Below, in pieces: positions 1 to 11,020 of a DNA stretch of 64,000 nt. The stretch covers positions 85,950,149 to 86,014,148 of the forward strand of contig NC_039361.1 in NCBI RefSeq assembly GCF_003573695.1, read 5' to 3'. The notes under the pieces are model-generated. The model was given only the letters and a program-made list of their open reading frames with translations. It was not told the origin of the DNA and did not search any database. The position numbers and the translations under genes are program-made. Source of the DNA: Papaver somniferum. Its lineage: Eukaryota; Streptophyta; Magnoliopsida; Ranunculales; Papaveraceae. Positions within the stretch are counted from its first letter, which is position 1, and every line of letters begins with the position of its first letter.

Positions 1-423
1 ATCAAATGTATCTTCATCTGCCATACGAAGGTTCTCCCAATCAGAATTTAGGTTTTGAAGCCTAGCTTCCTTTTCACTGTAGTTTCCTTCAAACACGGTT
101 TCTAAGATATCCCAAGCATCTTTAGACCTAGTGCAATTTGACACATGGTGATGAATATTTGGGGTAATGGCATGTATGATGGAATTCAAACCGTCGGAAT
201 TTTGCTTTGCAGCAAGTATCTCGGCAGGATTATATTCACCAATATTCTTGGGAACGTTTACATCTCCAACTGCCACAACGGGAGCATCATAGCCATTAAC
301 AACATATACCAATGATTGAAAACCACGCGCTTGAAGAAAAGATCGCATAACAATTTTCCACCATAAGTAATTAGAGTCATCGAAGACTGGTGGTACGTTA
401 ATAGAGATAGCACCTCTGTCCTT
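1..423 (-). pseudogene. gag: Copia family A gag, N-terminal part, start codon lost
   Basis: The gag protein would form the virus-like particle of the element. Reading leftward, the frame gives the motif PPVFDDSNYLWWK, then SFLQARGFQS, KNIGEY and AKQNSDGLN, the N-terminal pattern of plant copia gag proteins (UBN2/DUF4219 type). The relative at 61348-61659 starts with ATG at the matching position. Here that codon (421-423, plus strand CTT instead of CAT) has become AAG, so the original start is gone. The frame runs off the window at position 1. It is a degraded fragment, and its identity is well supported by the two other copies in this window. Confidence 0.8.
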
Positions 424-475
424 AAAGTCAGATCACTAGAAACACAGACTTGTAAGGTCTTGAACGTGTTTTCCT

Positions 476-487
476 GCTCTGATACCA
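476..487 (-). other. Primer binding site of element A1
   Basis: The minus strand reads TGGTATCAGAGC, the standard plant copia primer site complementary to the 3' end of initiator methionine tRNA. It lies two bases inside the LTR border at 490. Confidence 0.93.
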
Positions 488-489
488 AT

Positions 490-2916
490 TGAAAAAGCGG
501 GGGTCTAACAACACCACCCAATATTTCTCTTCGCAATCGGTATGGACAAACTCGAATATACTTTTAATAGAATCAACAAGACTCAATCAATTAAAAGTAC
601 ATCAACGAGTTTATATCTCTCTCTCTTGATTTTATTTCCTCAAACAGAAACTGCGAGTACTAATCAAATACAAGGAATAACTTGGATGGTACCAAATACC
701 AATATCCAATGATCAATCAATGACAATCAACAACCAAAGGTTGGATTACTCTAATTGATGATCTAATGCACAACCTTTATTATTTCAATTATAAAGATAA
801 AACAATATAATGCGGAAACTGAAATAACACAGACACCAGAAATTTTGTTAACGAGGAAACAACAAATGCAGAAAAACCCCGGGACCTAGTCCAGATTGAA
901 CACACTGTATTAAACCGCTACATACACTAGCCTACTCCAAGCTAACTTCGGACTGGACTGTAGTTGAACCCCAATCAGTCTCCCACTGATCCAAGGTGCA
1001 ATTGTACTCCTTACGCCTCTGATCCCAGCAAGATACTGCGCACTTGATTCCCTTAGCTGATCTCACCCAGAACTAAGAGTTGCTACGACCCAAAATCGCA
1101 GGGTTTAACAATAAACAAATCTGTCTCACACAGACAAGTCTATCAAAGGATCAATCTGTCTCCCACATAAAACCCTAAAGTTTTTGTTCCGTCTTTTGAT
1201 AATAATCAAGGTGAACATGAACCAATTGATAATCCAGTCTTATATTCCCGAAGAACAGCCTAGATAAATCAATCACCTCACAACAATCTTAATCGTATGG
1301 TAGCGAAATAAGATGTTGCGGAATCACAAACAATGAGACGAAGATGTTTGTGACTACTTTTTATATCTTGCCTATCGAAGATATTAATCTTTATCTAATC
1401 AATTTGATTGTACTCGGACGATAGAAGATGCAAGATCAAATCACACAACTACGATAAAAGTAGTATCGGTCTAGCTTCACAATCCCAATGAAGTCTTTAA
1501 GTCGTTAACCTGGTTTTAGAAGAAGAAAACCAAAGATTAAAGGAGAAACGACTCTGGCACGCAAACTAGTATCACACGTGAAGTGTGGGTATTAGTTTTG
1601 CAGAGTTGCTAGATGTCCCCTTATATAGTCTTTCAAATCAGGGTTTCGCCTTTGTCACAAAGCAAACAATATCCACCGTTAGATGAAAACCTGATTTAGA
1701 TTCAAGATAATATTTCTCAACCGTTAGATCGAAAACTTATCTTGTTATACACAAATGAAATGCACGCTTCTAGGTTTGGTAACCGTACCCAAACATATAC
1801 ATTTTTGGTTCAAAAATAGTTAACCAAAAGGTTAACCATATGAGCATTTCATACCAACCATATTATTCTTCACCATAACTAGTTCAAATGACTCAAAAAT
1901 GAATTAGTTAGAGAGTTGTTCAATTGCAAGGAAATCTTATGTACTACACAAGACACAATTGAAGCAAAGATGATTTGATTCACTCGAATCGGTTCATGAA
2001 CTTTATAGCCACGGTTTACAAATTGCATTCCTTAGTCTTTATAAGTTTAAGTTTATAAATCATCTTCAGATATATAACCTTCTTAAGTTCGCACACTAGG
2101 TTCGCGGACTTAAGCAACCGGGCAGAGTTTACAAACTCCAGCAGAAAATCTCGGCCAAGATTTTCCGCCGGTTCGCGGACTGGTACTCACGCAACAAGTT
2201 TGTCAACTCCAGCATAATTTCTCGGGATGAGAAGTTTGGCAGTTCGCGGACTGAGTTCGCGGACTTGGAAACAAGTCATTCTTCCGGTTTCTCTTGATCA
2301 AAAAAGTTCACAAACTTTGTTTCAAGGGATATGACTTATGCACATATGTGTTTCCATAACAATACTTATGTTCATCATTGGTAATGTTATCTAAACTCTC
2401 ACTCCAACCATTGAAACATTCTTAGAGGACGTTATACAGTTGTTACACCATTTCTCGTCAAAGAAATTTTCAAAATGATTGAAACATATCATGACTTTCG
2501 TCACTAGGTAAAGATAAACAGGGTCGAAGCGAAACGCTTACCAACAAATATTTCGAGATATAGATAGGCGAGGTATACTCGGCTCGAAATACCAAATGTG
2601 TATAATCTAAGTCTATATATAGCATACGACTTTTTGTCTCAAGAAGTAGGAGATAGAGTAGATTGACTTTTGAGTGACAGATAAGTTCAAGTATTCACAT
2701 ACCTTTTTGTCGAGAAGTTCCACCGGTTCCTTGAGTAGTTCTTCTTCTTGTATGATGAATCGCCATGAAGTCCTTGAGCTCAACTACACTTTCTATCCTA
2801 GTCCGAGACTTATCTATAGTGGACTAGAAATCAAGACTTATAGTTTTGATCACTAACATTGACAAACATGCTTGAGATAGCAACGCATGCGAGTTCGACC
2901 GAGCAATGCTCTAACA
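490..2916 (-). repeat. 5' LTR of element A1 (2427 bp)
   Basis: On the plus strand it runs from TGAAAAAGCGGGGG to GCTCTAACA, giving TG...CA ends in element sense. Two full relatives lie at 55867-58219 (2353 bp) and 61726-63988 (2263 bp). Within it, about 2095-2275 iterates the motif GTTCGCGGACT, which is replaced by a different iterated motif in other copies. The shared block TGCAGAAAAACCCCGGGAC near 867-886 is also found in family B LTRs. No coding sequence is seen. Confidence 0.92.
1620..1627 (-). promoter_or_regulatory. LTR TATA box, family A
   Basis: The minus strand reads GACTATATAAGGGG. The same TATATAAG occurs at equivalent positions in both LTRs of the complete A element (56994-57001 and 62853-62860), which supports it as the LTR promoter. 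Confidence 0.7.
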
Positions 2917-3513
2917 CTGTCATCCACAGCCGTCATGAAATCCCCCATGCAAAGAATACCTTTGTGCCTCTACACTGCCTTTAGTGACACTGCTGCCGGA
3001 TCTCTTCTCGCCCAAGAAGATGACGAACGAGTTGAGCACCCCATATACTACTTCAGTCGGACTTTGAGAGATGCCGAACTTAGATATCCCAAAGCACAAA
3101 AGGCATGCCTATCCTTGATTCACTCCAACCAGAAATTCAGGCATTATCTGCTCTCAAACAAGGTGGTGCTGATATCTAAATCTGATCCCGTGAAGTTCCT
3201 GCTCTCAAAACCGGCCCTGATAGGAATACCAGCCAAGTGGCTCCTCCAAATGTCGGAGTTTGACATAACATGTGCTTCACCAAGAGCTATAAAAGGACAA
3301 GCGGTTTCGGATTTGCTAGCAGTTTTCCCAGGAGAGAATAATATAGCACTACACGAAGACCTCCCTGGAGATTTTCCGGAAATCTCTTTTGTCAAAGAAG
3401 AGGCGTGGCTACTATTCTTTGACGGCTCCTCCACCCCTAACAATAATACCGGGGGAGCAGGCGTGGTCCTAGTATCCCCAGCTGGTGAAGTCTTCCACAC
3501 TCTTTCAAGCTAG
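2917..3513 (+). pseudogene. pol: Tat-type pol: retroviral-type RNase H (end of RT lost)
   Basis: This is the start of the surviving part of a Ty3/gypsy polyprotein. Everything upstream (gag, protease, reverse transcriptase) is separated by insertion of A1. The frame shows the gypsy RNase H series LYTAFSDTAAGSLLAQE, PIYYFSRTLRDAELRYP, KFRHYLL, SDPVKFLLSKPAL, AKWLLQMSEFDI and AIKGQAVSDLL. This is followed by LLFFDGSS, the start of a second RNase H. The frame ends at a TAG near 3511 and coding continues one frame over. RNase H removes the RNA strand during reverse transcription. Confidence 0.88.
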
Positions 3514-3818
3514 ATTTTCAATGCACCAACAATTCAGCAGAATACGAAGCTTTTCTCCTAGGATTGTCACTTGCTAAGCAAGTTGGAGCCACGCGTCTAG
3601 AAATAAGAGGCGATTCTAAACTACTGGTCAACCAGATGAATGGAGTGTACGCACGGAAGGAAGTGACATTGGCCCCGTATAGAGCCGAGGCCCAAAGGAT
3701 ACTAAATTACTTCGCCGACGCGACCATAACACATGTCGGCCATAGCAGCAACAAACACGTTGATTGCCTAGCCACATTAGCATCAAAGCTACAGTTTGCA
3801 GGTTTCGAGGAACCCTGA
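3513..3818 (+). pseudogene. pol: Tat-type pol: second (archaeal-like) RNase H
   Basis: This continues the polyprotein after a one-base frame change. With LFFDGSS at the end of the previous segment it carries the acidic series expected of an active site: D (FFDGSS), E (NNSAEYEAFLLGL), D (IRGDSKLLVNQ) and D (HVDCLATLAS). A second RNase H after the first is the hallmark of the Tat lineage (Ogre, Retand, Grande and relatives) of Ty3/gypsy. A TGA at 3816-3818 breaks the frame. The next segment is in the same frame, so these are stops in one ancestral frame. Confidence 0.88.
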
Positions 3819-5473
3819 CAGTGAAGAGGCGAACTATGGCTTCAACATAGCTTTCGCAACCCCGAGGAGACCGAGGCCAACGACTGGAGAACACCGATTA
3901 TCCAAGAACTTAACAGCTCACTTTCTCATGGAAAGGTTAGTCTCAAAACTTTGCAGAATTTCTTCATGCTTCGAGGAATGCTGTATCATCGGAACCCAGA
4001 CGGTTCCTTGTCAAGATGCCTTGGGGAAGAGGAGGCGCAAAAACATCTTAGCCGCATTCCTGAAGAGATTTGCGGGCTAACACTAGTGGTAACGCTTTAC
4101 CGCCGTTTGCAACGCCTTGGTTACTACTGGCCAGAAATGGAGGCTCAATCTCGGTTACTCCAAGGATCTTGTTCTAATTGCCAAGCGCCACCATATCAGT
4201 TGGAAGTCTTCAATATTGGCCACGCCGGAGACTGGAAAGCGTCGTACACCAGGTACCTACGCGACGGCGTGCTCCCTATCAGCAAGAATAATGCAGCCAA
4301 GATAAAGCAAAGGTCCAAGAGATTCATATTCCACGAAGGAATCTTATATCGTAAAAGCTTTGGAGGAAGTTTGTTGCGGTGTTTAAATGAGGCAGAAATC
4401 CCAATCATGCTAAAAGAAATGCACGAAGGCGAACACCAAGGAAAATGAAAGTTATTTCTCCAGATACATGAGAGATACTACTGGCCAACCATAGAGGATG
4501 ACGCGACTGCCTTTGTTCAGAAATGCAAAAAATGCCAAATCCATGGGAACCTTATCCATGCACCTCCGACTCCTCTGCACTCGATAAGCAGTCTGTGGCC
4601 CTTTTATAGTTGGGGACTCGACATCATTGGAAAGATCAACCCGCCGTCGTCAAAACAACATGAGTACATAATAGCTGCAACCGAGTATTTCACCAAATGG
4701 GTCGAAGCCATCCCTTTACGAGGAACTACTGGAGCCACAATCGCGGTGTTCATTAAGGAGTACATCATCTGCCGATTTGGCGTGCCTAAACATATCATCA
4801 CCGACAACGGCACTCCTTTCGCCAACAAGCAAGTACGGGAGACACTTGAAGAATATGGAACTAAACAAGTTTTCTCCACCGTGTACTATCCCCAAGGAAA
4901 CAGACAGGCCGAAAGCACTAACAAGACTTTGATACGAATCCTCAGTCGGGTAGTGCACGATAATCCTCGGACATGGCAAGAACAATTTCCAATGGCACTT
5001 TGGGCGTACCAGACATCATCAAGAGGTTCCACTTGTGTCTCTCCCTACTCCCTCATCTGCGGCGCAGACGCCATCCTCCCAGCAGAAATCAAAATCCCAT
5101 CATCTAGGATTGCCGAAGCAATCGGAGTTTAATGGAATGAAGCTGAAGCATTGAACGCCAGTGTAACAGAGTTGTACATTGTGGATTCCAGAAGATCCAG
5201 AGCGGAAGAACACGCGCAAGCGTACAGAAATAGATTTTCCAGAGCATATAACAAAGCCGTGAAACCTCGGGTTTTTCAAGTAGGAGATTTGGTACTAAAG
5301 ACTGCCAAACACATCCAGCAAGACGTGTCCGCACCAAAATTCTCCCCAAAATGGGAAGGGCCTTATATAGTAACGAAAGCATACAACAGTGGGTACTACA
5401 AGGTCATTAAAGAAGACGGAGGAAAACTGGAAGCAGTCATCAACGGAAAGTGGCTCAAGGCATACTATGCCTG
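3819..5473 (+). pseudogene. pol: Tat-type pol: integrase
   Basis: Integrase inserts the DNA copy into the host genome. Landmarks in order: DWRTPII near 3876; RGMLYHR; a zinc-binding region with paired His (HEGEHQG and IHERYYWP) and CKKC; first catalytic Asp in WGLDIIG (near 4620); second in ITDNGTPF; and Glu in NRQAESTNK, exactly 35 residues after the second Asp (D35E spacing). The C-terminal part has VGDLVLK and KWEGPYIV. In-frame stops are TGA at 4446-4448 and TAA at 5130-5132. All catalytic residues are present, but the frame is broken, so this copy is dead. It ends with a stop at about 5473. Confidence 0.92.
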
Positions 5474-5669
5474 ACTGTCGCCTCACACCTCGCCGCATCA
5501 TAGCACCGCTATCCAGGAATCTTTCCGCTTTCTTTCACACGTCAGTTATCAAGTTTCTTTTTAATTAAAGCAAATTAATAAAATTCTCTTATTTCTTCAA
5601 AACTGATACAAAAAAAAATACATGATCGAGACTCAGAAAGAAAAACCGAGCATCTCCCAACTATATAAC
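5474..5669. other. Spacer between pol and antisense ORF
   Basis: Short AT-rich gap between two convergent reading frames (pol on plus, accessory ORF on minus). It contains an A-rich stretch near 5608-5622. I see no gene. Confidence 0.5.
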
Positions 5670-6522
5670 TCAGAAAAGCCTATCCAACAGATTATAATTC
5701 CTCGAAAGCATCATCTTCAACCGGTTTTGATACCTTTCAGTCCCACTCTTCAAGTTCTGGATTGACTCTTCCACCTTCTGTGACTCCATGGCTAGAGCCT
5801 TCTCATCTTCCAAAATAGCCTTTGCAGCAGGGACAACATTAGCGAAGATACCGGATCTGTCAACCTTCACAATGTCAAGACGATGTCGCAGCCAACTCAC
5901 GTTGAACTTCAGGGATGCACAGGTAGACACCATGTTCTCCCACTTTTGAATAATTGGTTCCACGACGGCACGGATGGATATACTTTCCATTTCAGCGACC
6001 ATGGGAAAGAGACAATTCACTGTGGAAACCAATGCAGACGGGAAATGTTGCACCATGCTCCTGGTAGCAATGTGGCCATATCTTTTCCATATCTTCGCGT
6101 ACAGAGTCACAAACTCCTTCCGCACAAGAAATACACCAACGTTCCGGTAGCTAGAAGATAAACACTTCATGCGAATTTCGAATGACAAACCTGCGAGGGG
6201 ATACTCGTTGCAGGAGACGCCCAAATCGGCATTTTCCAGATCTGCAACGTTTGGCGGGATCGGATCCGATGGAAAGGGGGCAATCAAGTCATCCTCATAA
6301 ACAATGGTCACACATGTTCCAACTGGATATTTCTGCATAGAAGGGAATCTTTCTTGTCACTCGCCAGCAATAACAAAAATATGTATCGGCTAATGAAAAG
6401 CGTACCGGTATGATCTTTTTGACTCAGATGATCCGGATGGGGGAGTTGTCGCGAGAGCCAGTATGCCCGCGCTTGAATGGAGAATCTAGCTGGCTCGAGG
6501 ATGATTCACTTCTGCTCGACAT
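5670..6522 (-). pseudogene. Antisense accessory ORF of Tat element, two exons
   Basis: Product of unknown function. Exon 1 is 6522-6406 (39 codons, starting MSSRSESSSSQ). Exon 2 is 6332-5670 (about 220 residues) and is in phase with it. The exon 2 protein has ADLENADLG near its start, FVTLYAKIWKRYGHIATR in the middle and a C-terminal region rich in Glu, Lys and Leu that could form a coiled coil. A second copy lies at 55163-55866. It shares the start, the splice-site region and most of the protein motifs. Codon 33 here is TGA, where the other copy has CGA, a change typical of methylated CpG decay. Antisense ORFs downstream of pol are known in Tat elements such as Grande. The function is not known to me. 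Confidence 0.75.
6333..6405 (-). other. Predicted intron in the antisense ORF (73 bp)
   Basis: On the minus strand it begins GTACGCTTTTC and ends TTCTATGCAG, standard GT...AG borders. Splicing joins exon 1 and exon 2 without changing frame. The second copy has GTATGCTTTTT at the same point after ATCATACGG and an acceptor-like GTGTAG at the far end. RNA reads across the junction would settle it. Confidence 0.6.
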
Positions 6523-6595
6523 GATGAAGAAGAAACAGACTCAACAAGAAGAAATCTTTGCCCTGAAATGTGAGAGACGATACGGTTTCACCGAC

Positions 6596-6602
6596 ATATA
6601 TA
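6596..6602 (-). promoter_or_regulatory. TATA box of the antisense ORF
   Basis: The minus strand reads GGTTTCCGTAGTATATATG, about 75 bases before the ATG at 6522. The second copy has GGTTTCCGCAATATATATG at the same distance from its ATG (55085-55091). Conservation across two diverged elements suggests a real internal promoter. Confidence 0.65.
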
Positions 6603-7565
6603 CTACGGAAACCTTAGAGAAGAACGGATGCCGAGTGGGCATGATGAGCTTACATGGCAGCCGAAAAATCGTCCGTAATGAAATCTCTCGTCAAAATTTA
6701 ATGAGGATATATGAGAAAAAACAGTCAAATCTTAGAAGGAGGAATGCGTTTACTGGCTCAAATCCCTGGCGTGGACACGCACATGGAACACACTTTTGTC
6801 TTCCACGGAGACATTAAAAACGTATGGAAAGAGGCAACCGGGAAAGCAACGGCAAGCTTCACGGTGTCAATAGCCAGCGCCCGCGCCAAGTCTATGCTAG
6901 CAGCTCCAATTCAAGCCGCACCATGCCAGCGGCCACATTTCACGCCAAGCAATGCCAGCGGCTCCAAGCCGAGCCAACGACTCCGGGTTCCCTAGCATAG
7001 CCAAGATGGCGCACGGCCAAGCCGAGCTGAAGCCAACTGTCTGCATCCCAGCCATCAACCACCTCTGCCACTCCGCGACCTAGCTAGCAGCACCACGAGC
7101 CGAATTTACCAAAGCCACCAACGAAAGAGTCATGGATTCTCTTTACCTCCCGAAAAAGGTTAGTCGGATCTTCCTGACCATCTTTTCATGACTTGTCGTT
7201 TCGATTTTGCCCTTGTCTGTCACCATCTCATGCTTACCTCGCAACAAGGTCCCTGTTCCGAGCTAAGCAGGGGACTTAATGTTGATGGTGGTTTTTAGCT
7301 TAGGGTTAAAATCGTAAAACCTTGATCTGACGTGATGTCACTTTGTAAGAAAAACGGATCTACAAACACCAATATCTCCGCTAGTACATTTATTGAGCCA
7401 TTCAATATGTCTACGTGAAATCTACCCAGACTCACGGATGAAACAACCGTCCCAAATACGCTATAAATTTCGGCACCTTGCCATTACAAGACACACTGGG
7501 TACCTTTTATATATATATACTATGTTCCGCGATAGAACCCTTAGTATTGGTTGGCATCATCTTCG

Positions 7566-8272
7566 CTCATACCAGCTACCGTGCCAAAGGCATGCCATCC
7601 ATGCCAGCCACGCTACCGTTCCAAAGGCATGCCAACCATGCCATCCACGCCACCGTGTAAAGGCATGCCAGCCATACAAGTCACGACACCGTGCCAAAGG
7701 CATGCCAACCATGCCAGCCACCGATCCAAAGTCATGCCAACCATGCCAGACACGCCACCGTGCCAAAGGCATGCCAACCATTCCATCCACGCTACCGTGC
7801 CAAAGGCATGCCAGCCATGCCAGCCACGCCACCATGCCAACCACGCCACCATGCCAAAGGTATGCGCCAGCCATGCCATCCACGCCACCATGCCGAAGGC
7901 ATGCCAACCATGCCAGCCACGCCACTGTGCCCAAGGTATGCACTAGCCATGCCAGCCACGCCACCGTGCCAAAGGCATGCCAGCCATGCCAGCCACGCTA
8001 CTGTGCCGAAGGCATGTCAGCCGTGCCAGCCACGCTACCGTGCCGAAGGCATGCCAACCACGCTACTGCGCAAAATGCATGCCAACCATGCCAGTCGCGC
8101 CACTGTGCCAAAAGTATGCACCATCCATTCCAGCCACGCAACTGTACCAAAGGCATGCCATCCACGCCACCGTGCCGAAGGCATGCCAACCATGCCAGCC
8201 ACGCCAGTGTGCCAAAGGCATGCCAACCATGCCATCCACACCACTGTGCCAAAGGCATGCCAGCGGTTCCGT
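7566..8272 (+). repeat. 37-bp minisatellite in Tat 3' UTR, about 19 units
   Basis: The unit is built from CCGTGCCAAAGGCATGCC followed by AACCATGCCAGCCACGCCA and is 37 bp long. Copies vary by point changes and some are shortened. Because 37 is not a multiple of 3, open frames run through it in several phases and give artificial Cys/His/Pro-rich proteins. There are no unique spacers between units. Confidence 0.9.
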
Positions 8273-8339
8273 CCAAGCCGCACATCGCCAGTGGCTCAAA
8301 GACGAGCCAACAACTCCGCACGATGCTTGCGGATCCATT

Positions 8340-9030
8340 TCATGCCAAGCCATGCCAAATTCCATGGTTTATGCCAAAACCCTAATTTGTCCACGCCTAA
8401 AGTATGCGAGCCATGCCGGCCATGCAACCATGCCGCTGGCCTCCAAACGAAAGGTAGCCACGATCAACGTCTAACCTTCCTCCTGAGATGCAGATCTCAG
8501 CCGTACAAGTTTGCCACCAAACTTGTGGCAACTTTTGGTCGCAATGCCAAAACCTTAATTTGGCCGCGCCTAAAGTATGCGAGCCATGCCGGCCATGCCA
8601 CCATGCCGCTGGCCTCCAAACGAAAGGTAACCACGATCAACAGCTACCCTTCCTCCTGAGATGCAGATCTCAGCCGTACAAGTTCGCCACCAAACTTGTG
8701 GCTACCTCTTGGCTACGATGCCAATTCTTTGGTCATGGTGCCAAACCCTAATTTGGCCACGCCAAAGCCATGCCGGCCATGCCGTTGGCTTCCTAACAGA
8801 AGGTAGCCACGATCAACGATTACCCTTCCTCCCGAGATGCAGATCTCAGCCGCACAAGCTTGCCACCAAACCAAATGACTTGTGGTAACCTCTTGGATAC
8901 TATGTCAATTCTTTGGTCACGGCACCAAGCCCTAATTGGCCACGCCAAGAGCATGCGCAAGCCATGCGCGGCCACTCCGCTGGATGCCAACAGAGGGTAG
9001 CCATGATCAACGTCTACCCTTCCTCTTGAG
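8340..9030 (+). repeat. About 186-bp tandem repeat, about 4 units
   Basis: Each unit has ATGCCAAAACCCTAATTTG, a stretch of GCCATGCCGGCCATGCC, an AAGGTAGCCACGATCAAC block, and GAGATGCAGATCTCAGCC followed by ACAAGTTTGCCACCAAAC. Copies start near 8370, 8550, 8735 and 8930 and become more diverged to the right. GAGATGCAGATCTC is itself palindromic. Confidence 0.85.
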
Positions 9031-9164
9031 ATGAAAATCTTAGCCTTCGAAGGTCGCCACCGAATCGGCATGCCTCTCAATCTTAACTTGCCATACGCTA
9101 GCAACATGCTACACGTTTTCCATGAAAACGCTCGAGACATAAAAACATGTCACGAAATGGGGGA

Positions 9165-9336
9165 TGCTCATCAGGGTATTGGTTTGGCAGTTTACAGCGT
9201 GCGGCATGCAATACGCCCGTTACAAGAAAGTGTCATAAAGGTGAGGCGGTTAGTAATGGCAAGAAATAAGTGGTGAAACGTATCCTCATTATGGAAACAT
9301 CAATTCCAGGCGTTACCCGTTACCACTTTCTTCCAT
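9165..9336 (+). repeat. Start of a Tat LTR (fragment)
   Basis: It begins TGCTCATCAGGGTATTGGT directly after the polypurine tract ACGAAATGGGGGA (9152-9164). It matches the inverted LTR that ends at 52713, which shares TTTACAGCGTGCGGC. Homology to that LTR fades near 9336, so this LTR is interrupted or truncated. Confidence 0.75.
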
Positions 9337-9361
9337 TATTTTTTCCTTATTTTATTATTTT

Positions 9362-9800
9362 CATGAACTCATGAAAACTCCTTCATTATAGCAACTTTCC
9401 TTGTTTGTGCAAAACTCACGGTTTCTCCATATTTTCACGGTTTCATGAGAAATAATAATAAAAAATAGGGAAAGATATCGCGGGACCGGGCAACCTAGCC
9501 GGTCGGCCATGCCCTGGCCGTGGCCGGTCCCACACCTTGCAATCCTTTGTCTTTCATAGTTATTATTTCCCTAATCTCATGAAACTCCTCCGTTTGAGAA
9601 AAAATCATGGTTTCTCCATGATTTCACGGTTTCATGAGAAATAATAATAAAAAATAGGGAAATGTGTCGCGAGACCGGGCAACCTAGACAGCCGGCCATG
9701 CCCTAGCCGTGGCCGGTCCCACAACTTACAATACCTAGTCTTTGATAATTATTATTTCCCACATCTCATGAAACTCCTCCGATTGAGCAAAAATCATGGT
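9362..9800 (+). repeat. Duplicated block of about 190-210 bp
   Basis: Two full units and part of a third. Shared landmarks are TTTCATGAGAAATAATAATA, ACCGGGCAACCTAG, GGCCATGCCC and GGCCGTGGCCGGTCCCAC or close variants. Units begin near 9362, 9577 and 9767. Confidence 0.8.
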
Positions 9801-10674
9801 TTCTTCATATTTTCTCAAATATTTCTCAAACCATGAAAAAGCCAAAAAGTCAAATGGTCACATGACCGACTAGGCTATTTAAAAAAATATTAAAATATTA
9901 TTATTATTTTAATATTCTCAAAATACTAATCAAACGAGCAAAGATCTACTTGCTCATTCGAGCAAAATCAAGAATTTAAGTCAAAGATCAAACTCTTCTG
10001 AAAATACAAAATATTGATCAATCACACACCAGAAAATATCAAAACTCTTAGGGTTGAGACACAGACGTTATGATGACACCGGCATGCCTCCTTGACCAAC
10101 CATGGTCGTCCCTAAGGCTTGCAAGGAGCCGGTTCCACACATTCTTATGATTTTGACCTAATTTGCTCAATTGCTCATATTGGGTCCAAACTCTTTCCAA
10201 CCAACTTGGAGTTTGCTCAAACGACCATCAGCTGGTCCCACGACCACCAAGGACCGGTCTCATGCCCTCTTGGTCGGTCCCTCACTTTTCCATAATTAGG
10301 TTTTATCACCTAATGCTCAATCGAGCACTATTTCAATAAATGATGAAACCGGCATTTAATCATCATTCTTTCACCAACCGGTCAACTAAAGACCCTGATA
10401 CACGCTCACTCAGGCACTTGGGCGCCACATGGACGTCCATCATCCCATATGGTCGGTCCCTCCCTCACTCATGACCTATTTTCAGCAATTCATCAATTAA
10501 CGGACAATTGATCAAAAAATAGGGTTTCGAACAAACGCTCCACAAATCATCATTCTGAGCAAGTTCAAACACTAATAAATTTATGTTGATTCAGCAATCA
10601 ACATCTGGATTAATCATATACTATTTGGTAGTCTACCAATATTTTAATTAATATTTTATTGGGTCACTTTACCA

Positions 10675-11020
10675 ATAAATAATTCGTCGAATTGAGCAAT
10701 ACTTGCTCAGTTGCTCGAATATTGATCCAACATTCAATATTCAGTAATTTATCAGTAAATCGTCGAATTGAGCAATACTTGCTCAGTTGCTCGAACATTG
10801 ATCCAACTATCAATATTCAGTAATTTATCGATATTCAATAATTCGTCGAATTGAGCAATACTTGATCAGTTGCTCGAATATTTATCCAACTATCAATATT
10901 CAGTAATTCGTCGAATTGAGCAACACTTTCTCAGTTGTTGCTCGAATATTGATCCAATTATCAATATTCAGTAATTCGTCGAATTGAGCAATACTTGCTC
11001 AGTTTCTCGAATTTACAATA
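10675..11020 (+). repeat. Minisatellite of about 65 bp, about 5 units
   Basis: Iterates AATTCGTCGAATTGAGCAA, TACTTGCTCAGTTGCTCGAA and TATTGATCCAACTATCAATA. Each unit contains several self-complementary stretches (TTCGTCGAA, GAGCAA...TTGCTC, TTGATCCAACTATCAA). It may have arisen in the 3' UTR of a Tat element. Confidence 0.85.

Larger units (their letters stand above)
1..2916 (-). mobile_element. Copia family A element A1, 5' end only
   Basis: This is the 5' part of a minus-strand LTR retrotransposon: a gag fragment, then a primer site, then a long LTR running to 2916. The rest lies left of the window. It interrupts the Tat pol that starts at 2917. The five bases after the LTR are CTGTC (2917-2921), so a matching CTGTC would be expected outside the window on the other side. 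The complete relative at 55867-63988 has the same order of parts and a target duplication of CTGTG. Confidence 0.9.
6603..9164 (+). other. Tat element 3' untranslated region
   Basis: A long region between the antisense ORF and the LTR, with no supported gene. It contains two tandem arrays (listed separately). A block near 7255-7310 (GGGGACTTAATGTTGATGG) recurs inverted near 54745-54785 in the second Tat element, confirming that both are the same kind of region. It ends in the purine-rich ACGAAATGGGGGA just before the LTR. Long 3' UTRs with tandem repeats are described for Tat-lineage elements. Confidence 0.7.

Noticed and set aside
3144..3500. 118-residue frame antisense to RNase H
   Set aside because: A shadow of the pol frame. 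The plus-strand motifs are unmistakable.
6410..6817. 135-residue plus-strand frame next to the antisense ORF
   Set aside because: It overlaps exon 1, the intron and the TATA box of the conserved minus-strand ORF and is not conserved in the second copy.
7393..8659. Long open frames on both strands encoding Cys/His/Pro-rich or Trp/Gly/His-rich repeats
   Set aside because: They are translations of the 37-bp and 186-bp tandem repeats. Several phases are open at once and no start or promoter context supports them.
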